DNA of 64,000 nt from Streptomyces spororaveus (GTDB lineage: Bacteria > Actinomycetota > Actinomycetes > Streptomycetales > Streptomycetaceae): NCBI RefSeq assembly GCF_016755875.1, contig NZ_BNED01000005.1, positions 6,787,501-6,851,500 of the forward strand, given 5' to 3'. Each line of letters starts with the position of its first letter. Positions within the stretch are counted from its first letter, which is position 1. Of the stretch, positions 41,582-49,255 are shown piece by piece. Below the pieces are notes generated by a model, which was given only the letters and a program-made list of their open reading frames with translations, was not told the DNA's origin and ran no database searches. Position numbers and translations under genes: made by a program.

Positions 41582-41803
41582 ATGACAAAGTCAGCAGTAC
41601 CTCGCCGCCATTTGCCGTCCAGCCCGTTCAAGGCCCCCGTGGAACAGCCCATCCGGCAGTTCAACGTCGGCGACCGGGTTACTCACGACGAGCACGGCCT
41701 CGGCCGTGTCGTCGGAATCGAGGAGGGGATCGCTGTTCTCGTCGACTTCGGTTCGGTCCAGAAGCGAATCCTGAGTCCCTACACCAAGATGGCCGCCCTC
41801 TGA
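41582..41803 (+). CDS. Small CarD/TRCF-domain-like protein
   Basis: 73 residues. A basic head is followed by FNVGDRVTHDEHGLGRVVGI and VLVDFGSVQKRILSPYTKM, which resemble the Tudor-like RNA-polymerase-binding domain of CarD and TRCF or a KOW-type fold. It is too short to hold the CarD DNA-binding half. The promoter-like CATACT lies only 8 bases before the ATG and there is no ribosome binding site, so the mRNA may be leaderless. A perfect 18-bp palindrome lies after the stop. Confidence 0.75.
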   Translation: MTKSAVPRRHLPSSPFKAPVEQPIRQFNVGDRVTHDEHGLGRVVGIEEGIAVLVDFGSVQKRILSPYTKMAAL

Positions 41804-41813
41804 GGCCAGCAGG

Positions 41814-41831
41814 CGATTCGCTAGCGAATCG
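41814..41831. promoter_or_regulatory. 18-bp perfect palindrome before the ribonuclease gene
   Basis: CGATTCGCTAGCGAATCG, 22 bases upstream of the ribonuclease start. A -10-like GATATTT follows at once, so the palindrome would cover the -35 region. It is an operator candidate; as a terminator for the CarD-like gene it is short and has no T-tract. Confidence 0.5.
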
Positions 41832-41852
41832 GATATTTGGCACGATCGGTGC

Positions 41853-42287
41853 ATGATCTTTCGGAACGTGCCCCGATCGTTGCTGCGTTTGCTGGGGGCC
41901 CTGTTCCTGTGTGCCGCGCTGGTCGGTGCGGTGGGTTGCGGCGGGCAGCAGCCCGTGCCTTCCGCCGCCGCCAGCGCGAGTGTCTCCGCCGTCCCGGAGT
42001 GGGCGAAGGGGATGCGCACCGTACGGGCCGACGGGCTGCCGCAGCAGGCCCGTGACGTGCTGGCGCTCATCGACAAGGGCGGGCCGTACGCCTACCGGCA
42101 GGACGGCACGGTCTTCGGGAACTTCGAGAAGGTCCTGCCCAGGCAGAAGCGTGGCTACTACCACGAGTACACCGTGCGGACGCCGGGAGAGCGTGATCGC
42201 GGAGCCCGGCGGATCGTGACGGGTGAGGGTGGGGAGTTCTTCTACACGGACGACCACTACGACACCTTCAAGGCGGTTCTCCGATGA
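41853..42287 (+). CDS. Secreted guanyl-specific ribonuclease (RNase Sa/T1 family)
   Basis: 144 residues. The N-terminus is a signal peptide with a lipobox-like LVGAVGC, so it is either lipidated or cleaved near there. The mature part closely resembles RNase Sa: DVLALIDKGGPYAYRQDGTV, VFGNFEKVLP (catalytic Glu), YYHEYTVRTPG, RRIVTG (catalytic Arg) and TDDHYDTF (catalytic His). All three catalytic residues are present. It lacks the usual mature cysteines of RNase Sa. It is translationally coupled (ATGA) to a barstar-type inhibitor. Confidence 0.93.
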   Translation: MIFRNVPRSLLRLLGALFLCAALVGAVGCGGQQPVPSAAASASVSAVPEWAKGMRTVRADGLPQQARDVLALIDKGGPYAYRQDGTVFGNFEKVLPRQKRGYYHEYTVRTPGERDRGARRIVTGEGGEFFYTDDHYDTFKAVLR

Positions 42288-42757
42288 GCCTGGACCCGCA
42301 GCCGCTCGCCCCGGCACTGGAGGCCGCCGCAGCCGCGGGCCGTACGGTCGTACGGCTGGACCTGAGCGGTGTACGGGGCAAGGCCGAGCTGATGCGGCGG
42401 TGCGGGGATGCCTTGCGGCTGCCGGAGTGGGTCGGCGGGAACTGGGACGCGCTGGCCGATGCGCTGCGGGACCTGTCGTGGGTGCCGGGTGCGGGTGCGG
42501 GTGCGGGTGCCGGTGCGGGTCCCGGTGCCGGGGGGTGGCTGTTGGCCGTCAGCCAGTGGCGTGGGTACGCCGGGGCGCGGCCGGGGGAGTGGGAGACGTT
42601 CGTCGAGGTGCTGGAGGAAGCGGTGGGCTTCTGGCGGGAGCCGGGGCCGGAGCCGGGGCCGGAGCTGGTGGTGGTGCTGGCCGACACCGACACCGGGCCC
42701 GGGCCGGTTGCCGGGGCTCCGCCCCGGACCCCGCGCCTCAAACGCCGGCGGGGCTGA
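42284..42757 (+). CDS. Barstar-family ribonuclease inhibitor
   Basis: 157 residues. The barstar core is clear: TVVRLDLSGVRGKAELMRRC, LRLPEWVGGNWDALADALRD (inhibitor helix region) and LLAVSQWRGYA. Two oddities: a GAGAGAGAGAGPGAG insert (about residues 69-83) encoded by a GGTGCG-type microsatellite, and a C-terminal tail (APPRTPRLKRRRG) encoded by the first copy of a downstream repeat, so the original stop has probably been replaced. It overlaps the ribonuclease by 4 bases, as expected for a protector of the producing cell. Confidence 0.9.
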   Translation: MSLDPQPLAPALEAAAAAGRTVVRLDLSGVRGKAELMRRCGDALRLPEWVGGNWDALADALRDLSWVPGAGAGAGAGAGPGAGGWLLAVSQWRGYAGARPGEWETFVEVLEEAVGFWREPGPEPGPELVVVLADTDTGPGPVAGAPPRTPRLKRRRG

Positions 42758-42897
42758 AGTATCGGGGCTCCGCCCCGGACCCCGCGCCTCAAACGCCGGC
42801 GGGGCTGGTCGTGTGCGGCGGGGCTGAAGAATCGGGGCTCCGCCCCCGGCCCCGCGCCTCAAGCGCCGGCGGGGCTGGTCGTGTGCGGCGGGGCTGG
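42713..42897. repeat. Three tandem copies of a GGGGCTCCGCCCC repeat
   Basis: Copies start at 42713, 42763 and 42833. Each has GGGGCTCCGCCCC (self-complementary), then CCCCGCGCCTCAAACGCCGG and CGGGGCTG; the last two add a GTCGTGTGCGGCGGGGCTG tail. This motif is, from memory, a common Streptomyces intergenic repeat. The first copy lies inside the barstar reading frame. It may act as a terminator between barstar and the convergent globin gene. Confidence 0.85.
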
Positions 42898-42939
42898 TTG
42901 TGGCGGCGGGGGCGGGCCGGGGGCTCGCCCCCGCTTGGG

Positions 42940-43416
42940 TCAGGGCTTGGGAGGGGTCGGGATCCAGGGTGGGGTCTGGCCCCAGGACCAGACCGGGATC
43001 TTGGCCGCGTCGACCGGGGGCGGGTTGGGGCCCGAGTAGATCAGGGCCATGCGGGTGCCCCACTCGATGTAGTAGGCGAACACTCCGCGGAATTCCGGGT
43101 CCGTCGGGAGGCCGACCTCGTCGGCCGTGTCCATCAGCAGGTCCACCCAGCGGCGGCGCTGCCGCTCGGTGATCGCCCGGCCCAGGTGCTTGGTGGCCAT
43201 GTGCTGGTGGCCGCCGTGGTGGGCGGTGTAGTCCGCGGGGCCGCCGAAGACCTCCGACAGCCAGACCGCGACGTGCTGCGGGTGTTCCGAGTCCATGCCG
43301 GCGAAGACCGGGGCCAGGATCTCGTCCTGCAGGGCGTGGGTGTAGAAGGCGTCCGTGAGGCGGCTCATCGCCTCCGCTCCGCCCATCCACTCGTAGATGG
43401 TGGGTGTGGTGCTCAT
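42940..43416 (-). CDS. Truncated haemoglobin (group II type)
   Basis: 158 residues. Two-over-two globins bind O2 and detoxify NO or reduce oxidative damage. Motifs are TIYEWMGGAEAMSRLTDAFY at the start, FGGPADYTAHHGGHQHMATKH (two overlapping parts) with the proximal histidine, and AYYIEWGTRMAL with the G8 tryptophan. A proline-rich C-terminal tail is longer than typical. It starts 5 bases after the monooxygenase stop, so the two are one operon on the minus strand. Confidence 0.9.
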   Translation of the reverse strand: MSTTPTIYEWMGGAEAMSRLTDAFYTHALQDEILAPVFAGMDSEHPQHVAVWLSEVFGGPADYTAHHGGHQHMATKHLGRAITERQRRRWVDLLMDTADEVGLPTDPEFRGVFAYYIEWGTRMALIYSGPNPPPVDAAKIPVWSWGQTPPWIPTPPKP

Positions 43417-43421
43417 CGTTC

Positions 43422-43742
43422 TCAGGCGGCCTTTCCCGTGCCCACGACGCCCGTCACGAGGTAGTGCTGCATCTCCTCGATGGCCGTCACGTACGGACGG
43501 ATCGCGTTGAAGAACGCCGGGAAGTGCTCGCCCTTGCGGAAGCCGCCCAGGTGGTCCTCGATCGAGGTCCAGCGGATCCGGAGGATGTAGCGCTCCTTCT
43601 CCTCCTCGCAGCGGGCCAGTTCGTAGTCGATGCACTGGGGCGAAGCGGCCAGGGACTCGGCGGCCCGGGCGTACGCGTCCTCGAAGGCCGACTGGTCGTC
43701 CAATGCGATCCGGTAGCGGATGTATTCGACGGTGGTGGTCAT
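43422..43742 (-). CDS. ABM-domain putative monooxygenase
   Basis: 106 residues, a ferredoxin-like alpha-beta barrel of the antibiotic-biosynthesis-monooxygenase type (EYIRYRIALDDQSAFEDAYA, CIDYELARCEEEKERYILRI, WTSIEDHLGGFRKGEHFPAF). Such proteins oxidise quinols or small aromatics, or degrade haem (IsdG-like). Pairing with the globin, 5 bases apart, suggests a role in redox or haem chemistry; the substrate is unknown. Confidence 0.85.
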   Translation of the reverse strand: MTTTVEYIRYRIALDDQSAFEDAYARAAESLAASPQCIDYELARCEEEKERYILRIRWTSIEDHLGGFRKGEHFPAFFNAIRPYVTAIEEMQHYLVTGVVGTGKAA

Positions 43743-43815
43743 GGGTGCGTGCCTCTCCCTGGGTGTAGGTCGTCGCCAGCCTTACGCGATCACGCGCCGC
43801 CGTGGGGCGAAATCG

Positions 43816-44325
43816 TCATTCGGACTCCGACTTCATGGAGTCGGTCGGTTCGGAGACGTCGGGGCCCTGGTTGCGGACCCGCTGGACCTCGTCCAGGGAG
43901 TCGCGCAGCTCGGTCAGCCACTCGTCCGTGTTGCGGCCGACGAGCCGCACGCACCAGGCGAGGGCGTCGGCCCGGCTGCGGGCCACGCCGCCGGCCACCA
44001 GGGTGTCGAGGACCTGGCGTTCGGACTGGCGCAGGCGGGTCATCACCGGGACGGCGAGGTGGGTGAAGAGGGTCGTCTCCTCACCCACCCGCACGCCCCA
44101 GGCGACCTTCCGGCGGTAGAGCTCCTCGGCCTCGCGGGCCACCTCGATGCGCTGTTCGCGGGTGCGTTCGCGGAACTCCTTGACCGTTTCGGCCGCCGGT
44201 ACGACGCCGACGACCGTGATCTCCTCGCGGTCGAGGGTGACCGAGTCCAGGGACTCGTAGACATCGACCGGCAGGCGCTCGGCGAACCACGCGCGGAGCT
44301 GTTCGCTCTGTTCGGCTGTAATCAT
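43816..44325 (-). CDS. Conserved helical protein of unknown function
   Basis: 169 residues, soluble, no membrane segment. EQLRAWFAERLPVDVYESLD and VGVVPAAETVKEFRERTREQ precede a long helical region with many Arg and Glu (REQRIEVAREAEELYRRK). A C-terminal part reads ARSRADALAWCVRLVGRNTD. I do not recognise the family. It lies between the monooxygenase and the receiver/reductase gene, all on the minus strand with 50-75 base gaps. Confidence 0.7.
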   Translation of the reverse strand: MITAEQSEQLRAWFAERLPVDVYESLDSVTLDREEITVVGVVPAAETVKEFRERTREQRIEVAREAEELYRRKVAWGVRVGEETTLFTHLAVPVMTRLRQSERQVLDTLVAGGVARSRADALAWCVRLVGRNTDEWLTELRDSLDEVQRVRNQGPDVSEPTDSMKSESE

Positions 44326-44380
44326 GTAATCAACGTTGCATCCGTTGTGGCCTTGATCGCAAGGCTCGCGCTGTTCGCTC

Positions 44381-46129
44381 TCAGCCCATCGAGCGGTAGC
44401 GGTGGATCAGGGAGACGGCCATCGCCCCCTCGCCCACGCCCGAGGCGACCCGTTTCACCGAGTGGGCGCGGACGTCGCCCGCCGCGAAGACGCCGGGGAC
44501 GCTCGTCTCCAGGGGGTAGGGGGCGCGCTCCAGGCTCCACTCGGCCGGGAGTTCGCCGCCGTTCGAGATCAGGTCCGAGCCGGTGAGGACGAAGCCGTAC
44601 TCGTCCCGTTCGACGACGCCCGCGAGCCAGTCGGTGTGCGGGCGGGCGCCGATGAAGGTGAACATGAAGCGGGCCGGGATCTCGGTGTCCCCGCCCGTGT
44701 CCGCGTCGTGGAGGGTGAGGCGTTCGAGGTGTTCCTCGCCGTCCAGCCGGACCACCGTCGTGCGGACCTTCACCTCGATGTTCGGGGTGCGGTCGATCTC
44801 GTCGATCAGGTACCGGGACATGCTCGCGTCCAGCGAGGCCGCGCGGACCAGGATCGTCACGCGGGCGGCGTACTTGGCGAAGTGCACCGCCGCCTGGCCC
44901 GCGGAATTGGCCCCGCCGACGATGAACACGTGCTGCGAGATGCAGGCCGAGCTCTCCGTGGTGGCCGCGCCGTAGTAGAGGCCGGCCCCCTCGAAGCGGT
45001 CCGCCCCGGGGGCGTCGAGGCGGTTGTACGAGACCCCGGTGGCCAGCAGGACGGTCTCGGCGGAGATCTCCGTGCCGTCCGCCAGGGTCAGGATCTTGGC
45101 CGGGTCGTCCCGGGTCAGCGAGACGACCTCCACCGGGTGCAGGATCTCGGCGCCGAACCGGGAGGCCTGGATGGTGGCCCGGCGGGTCAGGTCGCCGCCC
45201 GAGAGGCCCGAGGGGAAGCCGAGGTAGTTCTCGATCAGGCTGGAGGTGCCCGCCTGGCCGCCCGGGGCGCGGGAGTCCAGCATGAGGGTGGAGAGGCCCT
45301 CCGAGGCCGAGTAGACGCCGGCCGCCAGACCCGCCGGGCCCGCACCGACGATGACGCACTCGTAGTGCGGCCGGGAGGCGGTGGTGGCCAGGCCCAGGCG
45401 CTGGGCGAGCTGGGTGTCGGTCGGGGACGAGAGCACCGAACCGTCCGGGAAGCGGACGAGGGGGAGCGCCGCGTCGGGCTGGGCGGCGATCAGGGTCAGC
45501 GCCTCGGGGTCCCGCTCGACGTTGAGGAAGCGGAACGGCTGGCCGTTGCGGGTGAAGAAGTCCCGGACGGCGTGGGTGCCGGGGGAGACCAGGTGGCCGG
45601 CGACGATGATCCCGTCGTACGCCGGACGGTAGGTGGCCAGCCAGTCCGACAGCAGGTCGTCGAGGACAGGGAAGAGCCGCTCGTGCGGCGGGTCCCAGGG
45701 CTTGAGCAGGTAGTAGTCCAGCCGGACCCGGTTGATGGCGGTGATCGCGGCGTCGGTCTCCGCGTAGGCCGTCAGCAGGACGCGGCGGGCGTCCGGGAAG
45801 CGGCTGACCGCCTCCAGCAGGAACTCGACGCCGGTCACGTCCGGCATGCGCTGGTCCACGAGGAACAGCGCCGGGTCGTGGCCGCGTTCGTCGAGCGAGT
45901 CCAGGATCTTCAGGGCGTCGGCGGCCGAGGAGGCGCCGAGCACCCGGTACCGGTCGCCGTAGGCGCTGCGCAGGTCGCGGCGGACGGCGCGCAGCACCTG
46001 AGGGTCGTCGTCGACGGCGAGGATGACGGGCTTCCTGTGCTCCGCGCGTTCGGCGGCCGCGGCCGTCGAGGTGGCGGAGGCCGTCGAGGTGGCGGTGGTC
46101 GCGGCGGAACTCTCCCGGGCCGCGCTCAT
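44381..46129 (-). CDS. Receiver domain fused to thioredoxin-reductase-like flavoprotein
   Basis: 582 residues. After a low-complexity head, a response-regulator receiver (about 33-150) has VDDDPQVL, the phospho-Asp in LFLVDQRMPDVTG and the Lys in YLLKPWDP, so it looks functional. A middle thioredoxin-like or linker segment (DFFTRNGQPFRFLNVERDPE) follows. The C-terminal FAD/NADPH module has VIVGAGPAGLAAGVYSASEG, GGQAGTSSLIENYLG and GVFAAGDVR. The CxxC of classical thioredoxin reductases is missing: the segment reads GAATTESSACIS with one cysteine. Its start overlaps the UBP zinc-finger stop (ATGA). Confidence 0.9.
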   Translation of the reverse strand: MSAARESSAATTATSTASATSTAAAAERAEHRKPVILAVDDDPQVLRAVRRDLRSAYGDRYRVLGASSAADALKILDSLDERGHDPALFLVDQRMPDVTGVEFLLEAVSRFPDARRVLLTAYAETDAAITAINRVRLDYYLLKPWDPPHERLFPVLDDLLSDWLATYRPAYDGIIVAGHLVSPGTHAVRDFFTRNGQPFRFLNVERDPEALTLIAAQPDAALPLVRFPDGSVLSSPTDTQLAQRLGLATTASRPHYECVIVGAGPAGLAAGVYSASEGLSTLMLDSRAPGGQAGTSSLIENYLGFPSGLSGGDLTRRATIQASRFGAEILHPVEVVSLTRDDPAKILTLADGTEISAETVLLATGVSYNRLDAPGADRFEGAGLYYGAATTESSACISQHVFIVGGANSAGQAAVHFAKYAARVTILVRAASLDASMSRYLIDEIDRTPNIEVKVRTTVVRLDGEEHLERLTLHDADTGGDTEIPARFMFTFIGARPHTDWLAGVVERDEYGFVLTGSDLISNGGELPAEWSLERAPYPLETSVPGVFAAGDVRAHSVKRVASGVGEGAMAVSLIHRYRSMG

Positions 46130-46398
46130 GCCGGGTCCAGCATCAGCTGGTCGGCGTAGCACCAGGCCCAGTCCTCGCCGGGCTCGTGGGAGGCCGCGAT
46201 CGCGTGCTCGGTGGTCCGGTAGTGCCGGGTGGCGTGACGGTTCCTCGACGAGTCGCAGCATCCGACGTGCCCGCAACTGAGGCACATCCGCAGGTGCACC
46301 CAGGTGTCGCCGGCGATGAGGCACTCCTCGCAGCCCACGGCCGTGGGTTTCACCGGACGTATCTGATCGATGTGTGTGCACAACAGGTCCATCGTCAT
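46126..46398 (-). CDS. UBP-type zinc finger protein
   Basis: 90 residues. Metal-binding residues fit the ZnF-UBP pattern: LLCTHIDQIRPV, GCEECLIAGDTWVHLRMC, CGHVGCCDSSRNRHATRHYR and TEHAIA. In eukaryotes this finger binds ubiquitin C-termini; in bacteria its ligand is unknown. The ATG at 46398 follows GAGAGGG, and an ATG 2 codons later is possible. It is translationally coupled to the receiver/reductase gene, an association I recall from other actinomycetes, so the two probably act together. Confidence 0.88.
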   Translation of the reverse strand: MTMDLLCTHIDQIRPVKPTAVGCEECLIAGDTWVHLRMCLSCGHVGCCDSSRNRHATRHYRTTEHAIAASHEPGEDWAWCYADQLMLDPA

Positions 46399-46706
46399 CG
46401 TCCCCGTCCCTCTCCTCGTGCTCTTGCCCGTGCTGTCGCCCGCGCTGTCGCCCGTTCGACGCGGCTCGTACGCCCGTGATTCACGGCGCGTCCAGACCAT
46501 AGGGCGGAGCCACCGGAACGGTTCATCGATTCGGCCGAAGTCAGGTAGTCCTGAAGCTACTTCCTGATGTCGCCGACGACTTCCTGAGGTGCCGCCACGA
46601 CCTGTCCCGCTACCTCACGAAGTCGCATACCAGCGCTTTGACGAAGCCCCTGGGCGCGGCCAGTGTGGGGGACGCCAACGACAACAGGCGGCGCCTGGAG
46701 GAATAC
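46399..46706. promoter_or_regulatory. Divergent intergenic region and candidate operon promoter
   Basis: 308 bases. Plus strand: TTGACG (46638-46643), 17-base spacer, CAGTGT (46661-46666) is a plausible promoter starting about 34 bases before the GTG at 46707. Upstream, direct repeats ACTTCCTGATGT (46559-46570) and ACTTCCTGAGGT (46579-46590) are 20 bp apart, with a third CCTGA at 46550, fitting an activator site. A palindrome CGTGATTCACG lies at 46475-46485, nearer the minus-strand zinc-finger gene. Confidence 0.5.
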
Positions 46707-47531
46707 GTGAGCAGAAAGATTCTGGTCATTGTCTCCGAACACGGTTACTGGGCCGAGGAACTGATAGGCCCCGTGTCGAAGTTCGACGAGCGGGGCTACG
46801 AGGTCATATTCGCCACGCCGACCGGAAAGCGTGCACACGCTCTTCCGCCGAGCCTCGACGCGAACTACATCGATCCCCCGCTGGGGCGCTCGGTCACCAC
46901 CGAGGAGAACGCCCGGCTGGGGCGGGAGTTCGAGCAGTCGAGCCGGCTGGACTCGCCGCTCGACATCGAGGCGTGGGTCCCCGAGCGTCCGTACACGAGC
47001 GACGAGGGCTACCTGCACAAGCTGGAGCAGTACCACCGCGATCTCGACAAACTCGACGCCGACATCGCCGGGTACGACGCGGTCCTCATCGTCGGCGGCA
47101 GCGGCCCGATCGTCGACCTCGCCAACAACGAGCGCGTGCACGCCCTGATCCTGGCCTTCGAGAAGGCCGGCAAGGTCGTCGCCGCCGAGTGCTACGGCGT
47201 CGCCTGCCTGGCCTTCGCCCGGGACTGGGGCGACCGCAGGAGCATCATCCGGGGCAAGCACGTGACCGGCCACTGCAAGGAGTACGACTACAAGGACGGC
47301 ACCGGATTCCTCGGTACCGACTTCAACATGGGGCCGCCGCCGTATCCGCTGGAGTACATCCTGCGCGACGCGACGGGCCCGCGCGGCGCGTACCACGGGA
47401 ATTTCGGCAAGCCGGTGTCGGTCATCGTCGATTTCCCCTTCGTCACCGGACGTTCCACCCCCGACTCCTATCTCACGGGGCAGAAGATCGTGGAAGTCCT
47501 GGAGGACGGTCTCACCCGATACGGCTGGTGA
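46707..47531 (+). CDS. DJ-1/PfpI family protein, first of three
   Basis: 274 residues. The family includes glyoxalase III, amidotransferase-like proteins and deglycase-like stress proteins. KILVIVSEHGYWAEELIGPV opens the fold, LIVGGSGPIVDLANN precedes the nucleophile elbow AECYGVACLAF. The Cys is followed by Tyr rather than the usual His. The GTG is chosen because GGAGG lies 7 bases upstream. It is the first gene of the long operon; the ThDP enzyme follows after 42 bases. Confidence 0.88.
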   Translation: MSRKILVIVSEHGYWAEELIGPVSKFDERGYEVIFATPTGKRAHALPPSLDANYIDPPLGRSVTTEENARLGREFEQSSRLDSPLDIEAWVPERPYTSDEGYLHKLEQYHRDLDKLDADIAGYDAVLIVGGSGPIVDLANNERVHALILAFEKAGKVVAAECYGVACLAFARDWGDRRSIIRGKHVTGHCKEYDYKDGTGFLGTDFNMGPPPYPLEYILRDATGPRGAYHGNFGKPVSVIVDFPFVTGRSTPDSYLTGQKIVEVLEDGLTRYGW

Positions 47532-47573
47532 TCCCGGAGGGTGCAGGGAAATCGGAGAGTCGAGGGGGAATTC

Positions 47574-49211
47574 ATGGAAGCCACTCCCGGACGGGAAAGG
47601 CTGATCGAGCAGTTCAAGGCCGACGGTCTGCATGTGATGTTCGGAAATCCGGGGACGGTGGAACAGGGATTCCTCGACGCGGTGGACGCGGCGGCGGACT
47701 TCCACTACGTCCTCGCCCTCCAGGAGACCGTGGCCGCCGGCATCGCCGACGGGTACGCCCGGGCGACCGGCGGCGCGGCCCTGCTCCAGCTGCACTCCGG
47801 AGTCGGCCTGGGCAACGGCATCGGCATGCTCTACCAGTCGCTGCGCGGCCACACCCCGCTCGTCGTGGTCGCCGGTGACGCCGGGGTGCGCTACGACGCC
47901 ATGGACGCGCAGATGGCGTGCGATCTGGTGGCGATGGCCAGGCCGGTGACCAAGTACGCGACCCGGGTCACCGACCCGCGGTCCCTGCTCCGTACCGTCC
48001 GGCGGGCCGTGAAGATCGCGCTCACCCCGCCCCGGGGGCCCGTGTTCGTGGCGCTGCCCATGGACGTGCTGGACGAGCTCAACTCCGAGCCCGTCCTGCC
48101 CTCCACGGAGGTGTTGACCGACGTGTCGCCCTCACCGGCCTCGGTGGGGCGGGCGGCCGAGCTGCTCGCCTCCGCCGAGCGGCCGATCGTCCTGGTCGGG
48201 GACGGGGTCGCGCTCTCCGGGGCGCAGCACGAGCTGGTCGCCGTCGCCGAGCTGCTGGGCGCCGACGTGTACGAGGTCGACTCGTCCGAGGTGAACATCG
48301 CGGCCTCGCACCCGCTGCGCCGCGGCCAGACCGGGCACATGTTCGGCCCGCACAGCAAGGAGATCGTCGGGGACGCGGACGGGGTGCTGATCGTCGGCAC
48401 CTATGTCTTCCCGGAGGTGTTCCCCGAGCTGGACAGCCCGTTCCGGGCGGGCGCCAAGGTCGTCCACATCGACCTCAACGCCTACGAGATCGCCAAGAAC
48501 CACCCGGTGGACCTGGGCCTGGCCGCGGACCCCAGGCAGGCGCTGCGCGCGCTGGCCGGCGTACTGGAGCGGCGCCTCGGCCCGCACCGGCGGGCCGCCG
48601 CCGCCGCGCGTCTCGACGTACGGACCCGGGAGCGCGCCCGGGAGGCCCGTACGGCGGTGGAGGACGGCACGCCGATGGCCGTCTTCCTGAAGACCCTGGC
48701 CGAGCGCACCGGCGGGGACCTGATCGTCTTCGACGAGGCGCTGACCACCTCGCCGCTGGTCACCCGGTACCTGCCGGCGGAACGGCCCGGCGACTACCAC
48801 CTCACGCGGGGAGGCTCGCTCGGCGTGGGCTTCCCGGGCGCGGTCGGGGCCAAGCTGGCCCGGCCGGAGCGGCTGGTGGTGGGCTTCGCGGGCGACGGCG
48901 GGTCCATGTACACGTACCAGGCGCTGTGGACGGCGGCCCGCCACGGCATCGACGCCAAGTTCGTGGTGTGCAACAACCGCAAGTACCGGCTGCTGGACGA
49001 CAACATCGCCCAGTACTGGCGGGAGCGGGACATCCCGGAGCACGGCTTCCCGGGCTCCTTCGACCTCTCCCACCCCGAGATCGACTTCGCCGGGCTGGCC
49101 CGGTCGCTCGGTGCCGGCGGGATGCGCGTGGAGAAGCCGGACGAGGCGGTCGCCGCCGTGGGCCGGATGCTGTCCCACCCCGGACCGTTCCTCGTCGACA
49201 TCCAGATCTGA
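47574..49211 (+). CDS. ThDP-dependent enzyme, benzoylformate-decarboxylase-like
   Basis: 545 residues with the three-domain architecture of 2-oxoacid decarboxylases and acetolactate synthase. VMFGNPGTVEQGFLDAV and LALQETVAAGIADGYA give the cofactor-activating Glu, LLQLHSGVGLGNGIG keeps the histidine matching His70 of benzoylformate decarboxylase, and FAGDGGSMYTYQALW is the ThDP/Mg site. The region matching His281 of that enzyme reads TYVFPEVFPEL, with no histidine, and NPGS is NPGT, so the reaction may be carboligation or another decarboxylation. Likely product: an aldehyde or acyloin. The ATG follows GAGGGGG. Confidence 0.88.
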   Translation: MEATPGRERLIEQFKADGLHVMFGNPGTVEQGFLDAVDAAADFHYVLALQETVAAGIADGYARATGGAALLQLHSGVGLGNGIGMLYQSLRGHTPLVVVAGDAGVRYDAMDAQMACDLVAMARPVTKYATRVTDPRSLLRTVRRAVKIALTPPRGPVFVALPMDVLDELNSEPVLPSTEVLTDVSPSPASVGRAAELLASAERPIVLVGDGVALSGAQHELVAVAELLGADVYEVDSSEVNIAASHPLRRGQTGHMFGPHSKEIVGDADGVLIVGTYVFPEVFPELDSPFRAGAKVVHIDLNAYEIAKNHPVDLGLAADPRQALRALAGVLERRLGPHRRAAAAARLDVRTRERAREARTAVEDGTPMAVFLKTLAERTGGDLIVFDEALTTSPLVTRYLPAERPGDYHLTRGGSLGVGFPGAVGAKLARPERLVVGFAGDGGSMYTYQALWTAARHGIDAKFVVCNNRKYRLLDDNIAQYWRERDIPEHGFPGSFDLSHPEIDFAGLARSLGAGGMRVEKPDEAVAAVGRMLSHPGPFLVDIQI

Positions 49212-49255
49212 CAGCCATCCGAACGCAAGGCCCCGTACGGACAGGAGGAGACCGC

